DNA from: Chryseobacterium piscicola
GTDB taxonomy: Bacteria > Bacteroidota > Bacteroidia > Flavobacteriales > Weeksellaceae
DNA: 64,000 nucleotides
Direction of reading: 5' to 3'
NCBI RefSeq assembly: GCF_900156685.1
Contig: NZ_FTOJ01000003.1
Coordinates: 1 to 64,000 of the forward strand
Part shown: positions 28,164 to 34,777 of the stretch, in pieces
Position numbering within the stretch: the stretch's first letter is position 1
Layout of the letters: the number at the start of each line of letters is the position of its first letter
The notes under the pieces: model-generated
What the model was told of the DNA's origin: nothing
The model's input: only the letters and a program-made list of their open reading frames with translations
Databases searched by the model: none
Program-made: the position numbers and the translations under genes

Positions 28164-28802
28164 ATGCCAAGAAAAGTAGTACAAGGTCCTATCAGAGACA
28201 AAGAAAAGACCAAACAAAAGCTCCTAGGAGCGGTAGGGAAAATCCTTAAAACCAAAGGATATTCGGGATTAATGGTAAGCAAAATCGCTGCTGTTGCAGG
28301 ATATGATAAAAAGCTTATCTACGAATATTTCGGTAGCACAGATAAACTTATCGATGAATATATAAAATCTCAAGATTACTGGAGTAATTTCAGTGGTGAA
28401 AATGATGTTGATCTTTCGGATGGAGGAAAAAAACTTTCAAAAATGGCTATGCTAAGCCAATTTGAGAATCTTAAGAAAAATAAAGAGTTACAGAAAATAT
28501 TGGTTTGGGAACTTTCTGAAAGCAGACCAGTTTTGAAGAAAATTCTAGAAGAACGTGAGATTATTGGTGAAGAATTGTTTAAAAATATTACAGATCCTCA
28601 TTTTGGTGACGATTCTAGAAGCTATAGAGCAATGACTGCATTGATGATAGCAGGTATTTACCATTTAAACCTTTACACAGCACACAATGGAAGTACTTTC
28701 TGCGGAATTGATTTAAAAAGTGAAAGCGGAAGAAAAGAAATTGAAGCAGCTATTGAAGAAATGGTAGATTATGCCTACTCAAAAAAAGAAACTAAAAAGT
28801 AA
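28164..28802 (+). CDS. TetR/AcrR-family transcriptional regulator
   Basis: A 212-residue protein with an N-terminal TetR helix-turn-helix: TKQKLLGAVGKILKTKGYSGLMVSKIAAVAGYDKKLIYEYFGSTDKLIDEYI, residues about 15-66. The C-terminal ligand/dimer domain is all-helical with unknown ligand. I use the ATG at 28164 (MPRKVVQGPIRDKEK); the open frame reaches back to a TTG at 28137 with no family support. It is divergent from the carotenoid operon, which it may control. Confidence 0.85.
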   Translation: MPRKVVQGPIRDKEKTKQKLLGAVGKILKTKGYSGLMVSKIAAVAGYDKKLIYEYFGSTDKLIDEYIKSQDYWSNFSGENDVDLSDGGKKLSKMAMLSQFENLKKNKELQKILVWELSESRPVLKKILEEREIIGEELFKNITDPHFGDDSRSYRAMTALMIAGIYHLNLYTAHNGSTFCGIDLKSESGRKEIEAAIEEMVDYAYSKKETKK

Positions 28803-28830
28803 ATCTTCTTCACTGAAGATTTACTTTTCT
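28794..28830 (+). terminator. Terminator of the tetR gene
   Basis: A perfect 14-bp stem AAAAGTAAATCTTC/GAAGATTTACTTTT with a 6-nt loop overlaps the stop codon. The T tract is short (TTTT), so efficiency may be moderate. Confidence 0.65.
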
Positions 28831-28876
28831 GATAAAATTTGGAGATATAAAATTTTCAAATTAAAACAATTATTCT

Positions 28877-28884
28877 TACTTTTG
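28877..28884 (+). promoter_or_regulatory. -7 box of dnaX, 4 nt before the start codon
   Basis: TACTTTTG matches TAnnTTTG and ends at 28884, while the ATG is at 28889. Transcription should start at or next to the A of ATG, implying a leaderless dnaX mRNA. A good -33 TTG is not at the expected distance. Confidence 0.5.
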
Positions 28885-28888
28885 GGCA

Positions 28889-29974
28889 ATGGAAAATTTT
28901 ATAGTATCTGCAAGAAAATACCGTCCACAGCAGTTTGACACTGTAGTTGGGCAGTCTCATATTACAGATACCTTAGAACATGCTATAGAAGAAAACCAAC
29001 TTGCTCAGGCTTTGTTATTTTGTGGACCGAGAGGTGTAGGAAAAACAACCTGTGCAAGAATTCTTGCCAGAAAAATAAACGAAAAAGATGGTTCGCTTTC
29101 AGAAGATGGATTCGCTTATAATATCTACGAGTTGGATGCTGCATCCAATAACTCAGTTGATGATATTCGTGAGCTTATAGATCAAGTAAGATTCGCTCCA
29201 CAAGTTGGTAAATACAAAGTTTATATTATAGACGAGGTACACATGCTGTCTCCGTCTGCTTTTAATGCCTTTTTGAAAACTCTAGAAGAGCCACCAGCTC
29301 ATGCTATTTTTATTCTTGCGACAACAGAAAAGCACAAGATTATCCCAACTATTCTTTCAAGATGCCAGATTTATGATTTCAAAAGAATCACTATTTCTGA
29401 TATTCAAGAACAATTGAAAAAAATTGCTGAAAAAGAATCAATTTTATATGAAGATGATGCTCTGTACCTTATAGCTCAAAAGGCAGACGGCGCCCTCAGA
29501 GATGCATTATCTATTTTCGACAGGCTTTCTACATTTTCTCACAAAAACATCACACTTGCAAAGGCTGCTGAGGTACTCAATATTTTAGATTACGATCAAT
29601 ATTTGAATATTGTTGACCTAGCGAAAGAAAATAATATTCCTGCAACACTTTCTGCTTTTAATGAGATTGTAAAGAAAGGTTTTGATTCTCATACATTCAT
29701 TGCAGGTCTAGGAAATCATTTCCGAGATTTGATGATGGCTCAAAATACTACAACTATTGATTTGATTGAAGTAGGAGATCAAACTAAAGCTAAATTTGCA
29801 GAACAAGCTAAAAGCTGGAGTCCACAGTTATTAATTGATAGCATAGAAATTTGTAATCATGCCGACATCAATTACAAAAACTCTAAAAATCCAAGACTTA
29901 CCGTAGAAATTGCCTTGATGCAACTGTCTTCACTTACAAGTGGAGCTGATGTTTTTAAAAAAAAAAGTTCTTAA
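28889..29974 (+). CDS. dnaX: DNA polymerase III clamp-loader subunit, gamma-type product (zero-frame part of dnaX)
   Basis: This frame codes 361 residues of the DnaX AAA+ ATPase that opens and loads the beta clamp. Walker A is GPRGVGKT (46-53), Walker B/DEAD-like is IIDEVHML (113-120), with the sensor segment TTEKHKIIPTILSRCQIYDF. The four-Cys zinc module of E. coli DnaX is replaced by NEKDGSLSEDGF, as in other Bacteroidota. The frame ends at a stop 6 nt after a run of ten A residues (29957-29966); the sequence for the usual tau-like C-terminus continues in the -1 frame. So this is either the short gamma product of a slippage site or the result of an indel in the A run. Confidence 0.93.
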   Translation: MENFIVSARKYRPQQFDTVVGQSHITDTLEHAIEENQLAQALLFCGPRGVGKTTCARILARKINEKDGSLSEDGFAYNIYELDAASNNSVDDIRELIDQVRFAPQVGKYKVYIIDEVHMLSPSAFNAFLKTLEEPPAHAIFILATTEKHKIIPTILSRCQIYDFKRITISDIQEQLKKIAEKESILYEDDALYLIAQKADGALRDALSIFDRLSTFSHKNITLAKAAEVLNILDYDQYLNIVDLAKENNIPATLSAFNEIVKKGFDSHTFIAGLGNHFRDLMMAQNTTTIDLIEVGDQTKAKFAEQAKSWSPQLLIDSIEICNHADINYKNSKNPRLTVEIALMQLSSLTSGADVFKKKSS

Positions 29975-30591
29975 TACTCGCGCCATTTCTTGATGAAAAA
30001 CAAGAAATAAAAAAAAGTATTCCTGAGAAAAAGCTCGAAACTCCAAAAACGGAAAACACTGAAATAAAAGATAATGTTTCACCAGAAACTTATATTCCAA
30101 AAAAAGTAGCAAAACCATTACAAAAAGCTTCTTTTGGAGGGGTAAGTATTTCATCTTTTATGAATGCTAAACCAGAGATAGCAGAAACAGAAGAAGTTTT
30201 CAGTATAAAAACAGAAAATTTACCAAAAAATCATTTTACAGAAACTGATCTCCAAATGGAATGGAGTGTTTTACTAAAAAATCTTCAAAATAAAAATGTA
30301 TTCGTTTTTAATGCCATTAAAAGTTTTAAACTAGAGAAAAAAGGAGAAAATATTATTCAGGTTTTATTTCCTTCAGACTCTGCAAAGACAGAATTTGACA
30401 AGATAAGCGGAGAGTTTTTTAATCATTTTAAAAGAAAAGTTCACAACCATTCTATAGAAATTGAATACATAAGAGATTTTGAAAATTTGAAAATAGAAGT
30501 TCTTACAAAAAGAAAAATCTACGAAAAATTTACAGAAAAAAATCCGTTATTAAAAGATTTAGATGACCTTATGAAGTTTGATTTAACTTAA
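29957..30591 (+). CDS. dnaX: tau-specific C-terminal part of DnaX, read in the -1 frame after the A10 run
   Basis: From the A10 run the -1 frame continues open to the stop at 30591: KFLILAPFLDEKQEIKKS, a Lys/Pro-rich linker, then a folded end with MEWSVLLKNLQNKNVFVFNAIKSF and IEVLTKRKIYEKFTEKNPLLKDLDDLM. This matches the end of full-length flavobacterial DnaX. With one -1 slip the total product has 567 residues. There is no start codon suited to independent expression near the junction; the first ATG is at 30160. An 8-bp hairpin (29985-30008) lies just beyond the gamma stop and could assist slippage. Confidence 0.8.
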
Positions 30592-30605
30592 ATTTTATAT
30601 ATTTG
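30578..30605 (+). promoter_or_regulatory. Promoter of the aromatic leader / DAHP synthase transcript
   Basis: TTG (30578-30580), a 17-nt spacer and TATATTTG (30598-30605) lie across the dnaX stop codon. The predicted start near 30610 gives a long leader of about 365 nt before the DAHP synthase gene. Confidence 0.65.
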
Positions 30606-30689
30606 CTGAACTATTTTCATAGACGAAAATAATTATTCAAAAAAAACAAAGTATAATCAACTGATTTACAGGTTATTTTAAAATTTTAA

Positions 30690-30833
30690 ATGAAAAATTT
30701 TTCAAATACAACTCTGTTATTTAGCTCATCTTTTGGGCATCAGGCTGCTGAATTTATCAGTGGTTGTTCTGTTTTGTTGGGTAATTATTATAGAAATTTG
30801 AATAGCTATTACCGTTATTATTGGTATAGCTAG
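30690..30833 (+). CDS. Candidate Tyr/Trp-rich leader peptide of the DAHP synthase gene
   Basis: A 47-codon frame inside the long leader. The N-terminal half is ordinary (MKNFSNTTLLFSSSFGHQ), while the last 16 residues, NYYRNLNSYYRYYWYS, contain seven Tyr and one Trp before the TAG stop. Such a concentration of codons for the end products of the downstream pathway is the mark of ribosome-mediated attenuation, as in pheL or trpL. A weak terminator-like hairpin and a competing pairing lie 38-69 nt after the stop. No homology search was possible; the interpretation rests on codon content and context. Confidence 0.6.
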   Translation: MKNFSNTTLLFSSSFGHQAAEFISGCSVLLGNYYRNLNSYYRYYWYS

Positions 30834-30870
30834 TTAAAATTTCTTTTCCTAAAAAACAATGCTCATTCTC

Positions 30871-30902
30871 ATGGGTTTTTGTTTCCATCAATTTTTTAAT
30901 GG
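30871..30902 (+). terminator. Possible attenuator: competing hairpins after the leader peptide
   Basis: ATGGG (30871-30875) can pair with TCCAT (30884-30888) followed by six T residues, a short terminator-like hairpin. The same CCAT (30885-30888) can pair instead with ATGG at 30899-30902. The two pairings exclude each other. The stems are short, so the evidence is modest. Confidence 0.3.
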
Positions 30903-30974
30903 CAATTTTGAAAAGAATTATAAAAAAATTATAATTTGAATTCTCATGTATTTATAACAAAAAAAATAATTAAT

Positions 30975-32054
30975 ATGACACTAAAAGATTTAAACAGCAA
31001 TTGGATTGATGATTTATCTCAGCCCCTAATGATTGCAGGACCATGCAGTGCAGAAAGCGAAGCACAGATGCTAGAAACAGCGAGAAGAATAAGAGAGAAT
31101 AATATTAATGTTCCTATTTTCAGAGCAGGAATCTGGAAACCGCGTACCAAACCAAACGGATTTGAAGGAGTAGGAGTTATCGGTCTCAATTGGTTGAAAA
31201 AAGTAAAAGAAGAATATGGTTTTAAAACAGCTACTGAGGTTGCCAATGCGCATCATGTTGCCGCGGCCTTGGAAGCAGATGTAGATATTCTCTGGATAGG
31301 AGCGCGGTCTACTGTAAATCCTTTTACGGTACAAGAAATTGCAGAAGCTTTAAGGGGAACGGAAAAAACAGTTTTGGTAAAAAATCCAGTAAATCCAGAT
31401 CTGGCATTGTGGATTGGTGCATTAGAAAGATTGCTAGGCCAAGATATTAAAAATCTCGGCGTTATTCATAGAGGATTTTCAACATACCAAAAGACTAAAT
31501 ACAGAAATAATCCTAATTGGCAGATTGCTTTGGATTTTAAAAGTCAGTTCCCAAATATTCCAATGCTTATTGATCCTTCACATATTTGCGGAAACAGAAC
31601 AGGATTGGCAGATGTGACGCAAGAAGCTCTGAATGTGGGTTACCAAGGCGCAATAATAGAAACTCACAGCAACCCAGATGAAGCTTGGAGTGATGCTTCA
31701 CAACAGATTACTCCGGAAATTTTGGCAGATTTGATTTCAAATCTAAAAGTGAGAAATTCTGATTTTGCAGGCTTTGAAGGAGAAATGGGTAGACACCGTA
31801 CCTTAATTTCAGATATAGATTTTCAAATTATAGAGCTGCTTTCACAAAGAATGAAGATTTCTGAAAAAATAGGAAAACTTAAAAAAGAAAACGATATCGC
31901 CATATTTCAGCCTGCAAGATGGAAAGAAATTACAGAATATGCTACTCAGAAAGCTACTGAAACAGGCATGTCTCCTGATTTTATAGAGAAGATTTTCAAA
32001 GCTGTGCATGAAGAATCTATAGAAGTGCAAAATAGCATTATGATTAACAGGTAA
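30975..32054 (+). CDS. DAHP synthase fused to chorismate mutase
   Basis: A 359-residue bifunctional enzyme at the entry and branch point of aromatic synthesis. The N-terminal type I-beta DAHP synthase domain has MIAGPCSAESE (19-29), FRAGIWKPRT, DILWIGARST, LVKNPVNPDLALWIGALERL and LIDPSHICGNR. From about residue 270 a chorismate mutase helix bundle begins (MGRHRTLISDIDFQIIELLSQRMKISEKIGKLK). It makes DAHP from PEP and erythrose 4-phosphate and converts chorismate to prephenate. I chose the ATG at 30975; the frame reaches back to 30936 through sequence of no family character. A long structured leader with a Tyr-rich peptide suggests attenuation control. Confidence 0.92.
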   Translation: MTLKDLNSNWIDDLSQPLMIAGPCSAESEAQMLETARRIRENNINVPIFRAGIWKPRTKPNGFEGVGVIGLNWLKKVKEEYGFKTATEVANAHHVAAALEADVDILWIGARSTVNPFTVQEIAEALRGTEKTVLVKNPVNPDLALWIGALERLLGQDIKNLGVIHRGFSTYQKTKYRNNPNWQIALDFKSQFPNIPMLIDPSHICGNRTGLADVTQEALNVGYQGAIIETHSNPDEAWSDASQQITPEILADLISNLKVRNSDFAGFEGEMGRHRTLISDIDFQIIELLSQRMKISEKIGKLKKENDIAIFQPARWKEITEYATQKATETGMSPDFIEKIFKAVHEESIEVQNSIMINR

Positions 32055-32085
32055 CTTTAAAATTCATATTTAAAATTAATACCGA

Positions 32086-32132
32086 AAGGTCTGAAAAAGT
32101 AAAGCAATATGTTTTATACTTTTCAGACCTTA
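32086..32132 (+). terminator. Terminator of the DAHP synthase gene
   Basis: A long stem AAGGTCTGAAAA/TTTTCAGACCTT with additional GTA/TAC pairs lies between the DAHP synthase gene and rsgA. The -33 region of rsgA would fall inside its right arm. Confidence 0.7.
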
Positions 32133-32138
32133 ATTATT

Positions 32139-32146
32139 TATATTTG
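32139..32146 (+). promoter_or_regulatory. -7 box of rsgA
   Basis: TATATTTG followed by C lies 14 nt before the rsgA ATG. The -33 position falls in the preceding terminator arm and shows no TTG. Confidence 0.5.
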
Positions 32147-32160
32147 CATGACTATAAAAA

Positions 32161-33093
32161 ATGAGAGGGAAAATCATAAAATCTACAGGTAGCTGGTACC
32201 AAGTTTTACAATTCGAAACCAATAGAATTTTCGAGGCAAGAATACGAGGAAAATTTAAGCTAATTAAAACAAGGCTTACGAATCCGCTTGCGGTTGGCGA
32301 TTTTGTTGAGTTTCAGCTAGAGAGCGATGATGTAGCATGGATAACAAAAATTGAAGCGAGAAATAATTATCTTATTAGAAAATCGGTCAATTTGTCTAAA
32401 GAAGCACATATAATTGCGTCTAATATTGATATTGCTTGTTTTATTTTTACTTTAAAACATCCAGAAACTTCGCTCGGTTTCCTCGATCGTTTTTTGGCAT
32501 GCTGTGAAGCTTACAATATCACGCCATTAATTTTATTCAATAAAATAGATGTATTGAATGAAGACGAAATAGAACTGGTAAAGGATATTGAATTTCTTTA
32601 TAATGAAATAGGATACGAAACCCTCGAAATTTCCTCGTATTCAAAACTAAATCTTGAAGATCTCCAAAATCTTCTTAAAGACAGAACATCGGTTTTCTTT
32701 GGGCATTCGGGATGTGGTAAATCTACTCTGGTAAATGCTTTGCAGCCCGATCTAAATCTAAAAACATCCGAAATTTCAGATACTCATCTCAAAGGGAAGC
32801 ATACCACAACATTTGCACAAATGCACTTCTGGCATTTTGGTGGGAATGTGATTGATACGCCTGGAGTACGTGAGTTTGCAATGATTGATGTTGAAAAAGA
32901 AGAAATTCAACATTATTTTCCTGAAATTTTCAGAAAAAGAAAAGAATGTAAGTTTCACAATTGTCTTCACGTAAATGAACCTAAATGCGCTGTTTTACAA
33001 TCTTTAGAAACTGGAGAAATTCAACATTCCCGGTATTCTACCTATATTAAATTGATGGATGAAGCAGACGAAGAAGCTTTAAACAATTTCTAA
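32161..33093 (+). CDS. rsgA: Ribosome small-subunit-dependent GTPase A
   Basis: A circularly permuted GTPase of 310 residues that helps late maturation of the 30S subunit. It has an N-terminal OB domain (GDFVEFQLESDDVAWITKIEARNNYLIRKS), then the G4 motif FNKID, the P-loop GHSGCGKST and G3 DTPGVREF in permuted order. The zinc finger ECKFHNCLHVNEPKCAV follows. The length and the order of motifs are standard. It is transcribed alone from a -7 box directly upstream. Confidence 0.95.
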   Translation: MRGKIIKSTGSWYQVLQFETNRIFEARIRGKFKLIKTRLTNPLAVGDFVEFQLESDDVAWITKIEARNNYLIRKSVNLSKEAHIIASNIDIACFIFTLKHPETSLGFLDRFLACCEAYNITPLILFNKIDVLNEDEIELVKDIEFLYNEIGYETLEISSYSKLNLEDLQNLLKDRTSVFFGHSGCGKSTLVNALQPDLNLKTSEISDTHLKGKHTTTFAQMHFWHFGGNVIDTPGVREFAMIDVEKEEIQHYFPEIFRKRKECKFHNCLHVNEPKCAVLQSLETGEIQHSRYSTYIKLMDEADEEALNNF

Positions 33094-33208
33094 GCAAGTG
33101 ATAAAATTATTTTATTTTTAATGTTTCTAATGGAAATATTGAAAATAAATGCATAAAATTATTTACCATTATTGATTCTTTAATAAATCATGTATATTAT
33201 TACAAATA

Positions 33209-33232
33209 AAAAACCCAGCCGAAGCTGGGTAA
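33209..33232 (-). terminator. Minus-strand terminator with a UUCG loop between two plus-strand genes
   Basis: Read on the minus strand, ACCCAGC-TTCG-GCTGGGT is followed by a T run, a perfect intrinsic terminator. On the plus strand only A residues follow the hairpin. No minus-strand gene is known upstream of it, so it suggests an unannotated minus-strand transcript beginning to the right. Confidence 0.7.
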
Positions 33233-33330
33233 AAACTAATAACCATGAAAACTCAAATTAAACATGAGAATCGGAATCTAATAAACAATTACTATGCCAA
33301 AGGAATTTTGTTTTTTTCTTAAAAAAAGTT
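33232..33330 (-). ncRNA. Candidate minus-strand small RNA ending at the UUCG terminator
   Basis: The minus strand between the ndk leader and the terminator at 33209-33232 has no open frame, yet ends in a textbook terminator. The start is not clear; a weak -7-like TTCCTTTG lies near 33301-33308. The plus strand of the same stretch holds a 25-codon frame (33246-33323), so the region might instead be a leader element of ndk. Evidence is limited to the terminator and the context. Confidence 0.3.
33246..33323 (+). CDS. Possible 25-codon small ORF upstream of ndk
   Basis: ATG at 33246 opens a frame MKTQIKHENRNLINNYYAKG... ending at 33323. It follows the hairpin at 33213-33230 and precedes the ndk -7 box. 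The reading is polar and basic with no recognised family. It may be chance; I list it because the hairpin plus small ORF arrangement resembles a leader element. Confidence 0.25.
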
Positions 33331-33378
33331 ATTTTAATGTTAAATAAAACTTAAAAACATATTTTTCAAAAATTTTCG

Positions 33379-33386
33379 TATTTTTG
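33379..33386 (+). promoter_or_regulatory. -7 box of ndk
   Basis: TATTTTTG lies 22 nt before the ndk ATG at 33409, matching TAnnTTTG. The -33 element is not clear. Confidence 0.5.
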
Positions 33387-33408
33387 TGCAAATAATTAAA
33401 AAAATATT

Positions 33409-33825
33409 ATGTCTAACATTACATTCACTATGATTAAGCCAGATGCAGTTGCAGACGGGCATATCGGTGCAATTTTAGGAAAAATTTCTGAAGGAGGTTT
33501 TAAAATTAAAGCATTAAAATTAACTCAGCTTACTGTATCTGATGCAAAAAAATTCTATGAAGTTCATGCTGAAAGACCATTTTATGGAGAATTGGTAGAA
33601 TTTATGAGTTCAGGTCCAATTGTAGCTGCAGTTTTAGAAAAAGATAATGCTGTAGAAGATTTCAGAACTTTAATTGGTGCTACCAATCCTGCAGAAGCTG
33701 CAGAAGGTACAATCAGAAAAATGTTTGCAAGAAGTATTGGTGAAAATGCAGTACACGGATCAGATTCTGACGAAAATGCTCTTATTGAAGCTCAGTTCCA
33801 TTTTTCTGGAAGAGAAATTTTCTAA
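33409..33825 (+). CDS. ndk: Nucleoside diphosphate kinase
   Basis: A 138-residue NDP kinase that balances nucleoside triphosphates by phosphate transfer through an active-site histidine. [23 protein letters not shown] is the N-terminal signature, and the phospho-His lies in [14 protein letters not shown], preceded by [17 protein letters not shown]. Length and motifs are standard. It is transcribed alone and closed by a strong terminator. Confidence 0.97.
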   Translation: MSNITFTMIKPDAVADGHIGAILGKISEGGFKIKALKLTQLTVSDAKKFYEVHAERPFYGELVEFMSSGPIVAAVLEKDNAVEDFRTLIGATNPAEAAEGTIRKMFARSIGENAVHGSDSDENALIEAQFHFSGREIF

Positions 33826-33847
33826 GTAAAAATTCAAAAAAATATAT

Positions 33848-33878
33848 AAAATCCAGACATTGTCTGGATTTTTTTTGT
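33848..33878 (+). terminator. Terminator of ndk
   Basis: AATCCAGAC pairs with GTCTGGATT around a 3-nt loop, followed by eight T residues. Confidence 0.9.
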
Positions 33879-33938
33879 TTTAAAGACATCCTCCAATTCA
33901 ATACCGGAATTATTTATTAAATACCGTGTTTTTACGGA

Positions 33939-33969
33939 TTGATTTGTGTTTTAAGTTGTAATATATTTG
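33939..33969 (+). promoter_or_regulatory. Promoter in the ndk-rpe intergenic region
   Basis: TTG (33939-33941), a 20-nt spacer and TATATTTG (33962-33969) form a full promoter on the plus strand. No protein gene follows on that strand before the terminator at 34050-34078. Confidence 0.65.
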
Positions 33970-33973
33970 TATA

Positions 33974-34078
33974 GAAATAAATGAAAATTTGTTTTATCAA
34001 TTAAAAACTAAAATAAACTAATCAACCATCCGCTCAAATTTGAGATGACAAAGGCTGCCTTTTGGCAGCCTTTTTATT
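33974..34078 (+). ncRNA. Candidate small RNA between ndk and rpe
   Basis: A full promoter (33939-33969) and an intrinsic terminator (34050-34078) on the plus strand bracket about 105 nt with no gene. Inside are a 12-bp palindrome CTCAAATTTGAG (34033-34044) and only a 7-codon frame at 33981. ndk has its own terminator upstream and rpe lies on the opposite strand, so these signals have no other owner. It may act in trans or as antisense to the rpe 3' end. Expression has not been shown. Confidence 0.5.
34050..34078 (+). terminator. Terminator of the candidate small RNA
   Basis: AAGGCTGCC-TTTT-GGCAGCCTT is followed by TTTATTT. On the minus strand, after rpe, only three T residues follow, so it is mainly a plus-strand terminator. 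Confidence 0.85.
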
Positions 34079-34096
34079 TATAAAAGTTGTCTGTTA

Positions 34097-34747
34097 TTAA
34101 ACTTTTAAGAGTTCAATCATTTTTTCTGGGCTTTCTGCTGAGAAAACTGCGTTTCCTGCTACCAAAACGTCAGCACCTGCATCAAAAAGTTTTGAGGCAT
34201 TATCAATATTTACACCACCATCAATCTGAATCAGTGCCGTAGAATTGTTGCTTAAAATTAAATCTTTTGTTTCTGCAATTTTTTTGTAGGTATTCTCAAT
34301 GAATTTTTGTCCGCCAAATCCAGGGTTTACACTCATCAATAGAACCAAATCTACATCATTAATAATATCTTCCAACATCAAAACAGGTGTAGACGGATTT
34401 AAAACAACTCCAGCTTTTGCACCCAAATTTTGGATGTGATGAATTGTTCTGTGGAGATGCGTGCAAGCTTCAAAATGTATAGACACCAAGTCTGCACCGT
34501 GATTTATAAATTCTTCAACATATTTTTCAGGCTCTACAATCATTAAGTGTACGTCTACAAATTTTTTAGCATGTTGTTGAATTGTTTTCATTACCGGAAA
34601 ACCGAAAGAAATATTCGGGACAAATCTACCATCCATTACATCCACGTGCAACCAGTCGGCATGTGAATTGTTGAGCATTTCAATGTCTCTTTGCAGATTT
34701 CCAAAGTCTGCGGATAATAAGGAAGGAGCGATGAGTTTTGTTTTCAT
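34097..34747 (-). CDS. rpe: Ribulose-phosphate 3-epimerase
   Basis: A 216-residue TIM-barrel enzyme that interconverts ribulose 5-phosphate and xylulose 5-phosphate in the pentose phosphate pathway. Motifs include APSLLSADFGNLQRDIEMLN, WLHVDVMDGRFVPNISFG with metal-binding His and Asp, DVHLMIVEPEKYV, LMSVNPGFGGQKFI and IQIDGGVN. The start MKTKLIAPSLL is standard. The M42 peptidase gene lies 30 bp upstream on the same strand, so the two may be one transcript. Confidence 0.96.
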   Translation of the reverse strand: MKTKLIAPSLLSADFGNLQRDIEMLNNSHADWLHVDVMDGRFVPNISFGFPVMKTIQQHAKKFVDVHLMIVEPEKYVEEFINHGADLVSIHFEACTHLHRTIHHIQNLGAKAGVVLNPSTPVLMLEDIINDVDLVLLMSVNPGFGGQKFIENTYKKIAETKDLILSNNSTALIQIDGGVNIDNASKLFDAGADVLVAGNAVFSAESPEKMIELLKV

Positions 34748-34777
34748 TTTTACTTTTTATACTTTCTTTTTAGTTTC

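Noticed and set aside
30160..30591. A separate 143-codon gene after dnaX
   Set aside because: The frame is continuous with the -1 frame from the A10 run and matches the DnaX C-terminus, so it is treated as part of dnaX and not as its own gene.
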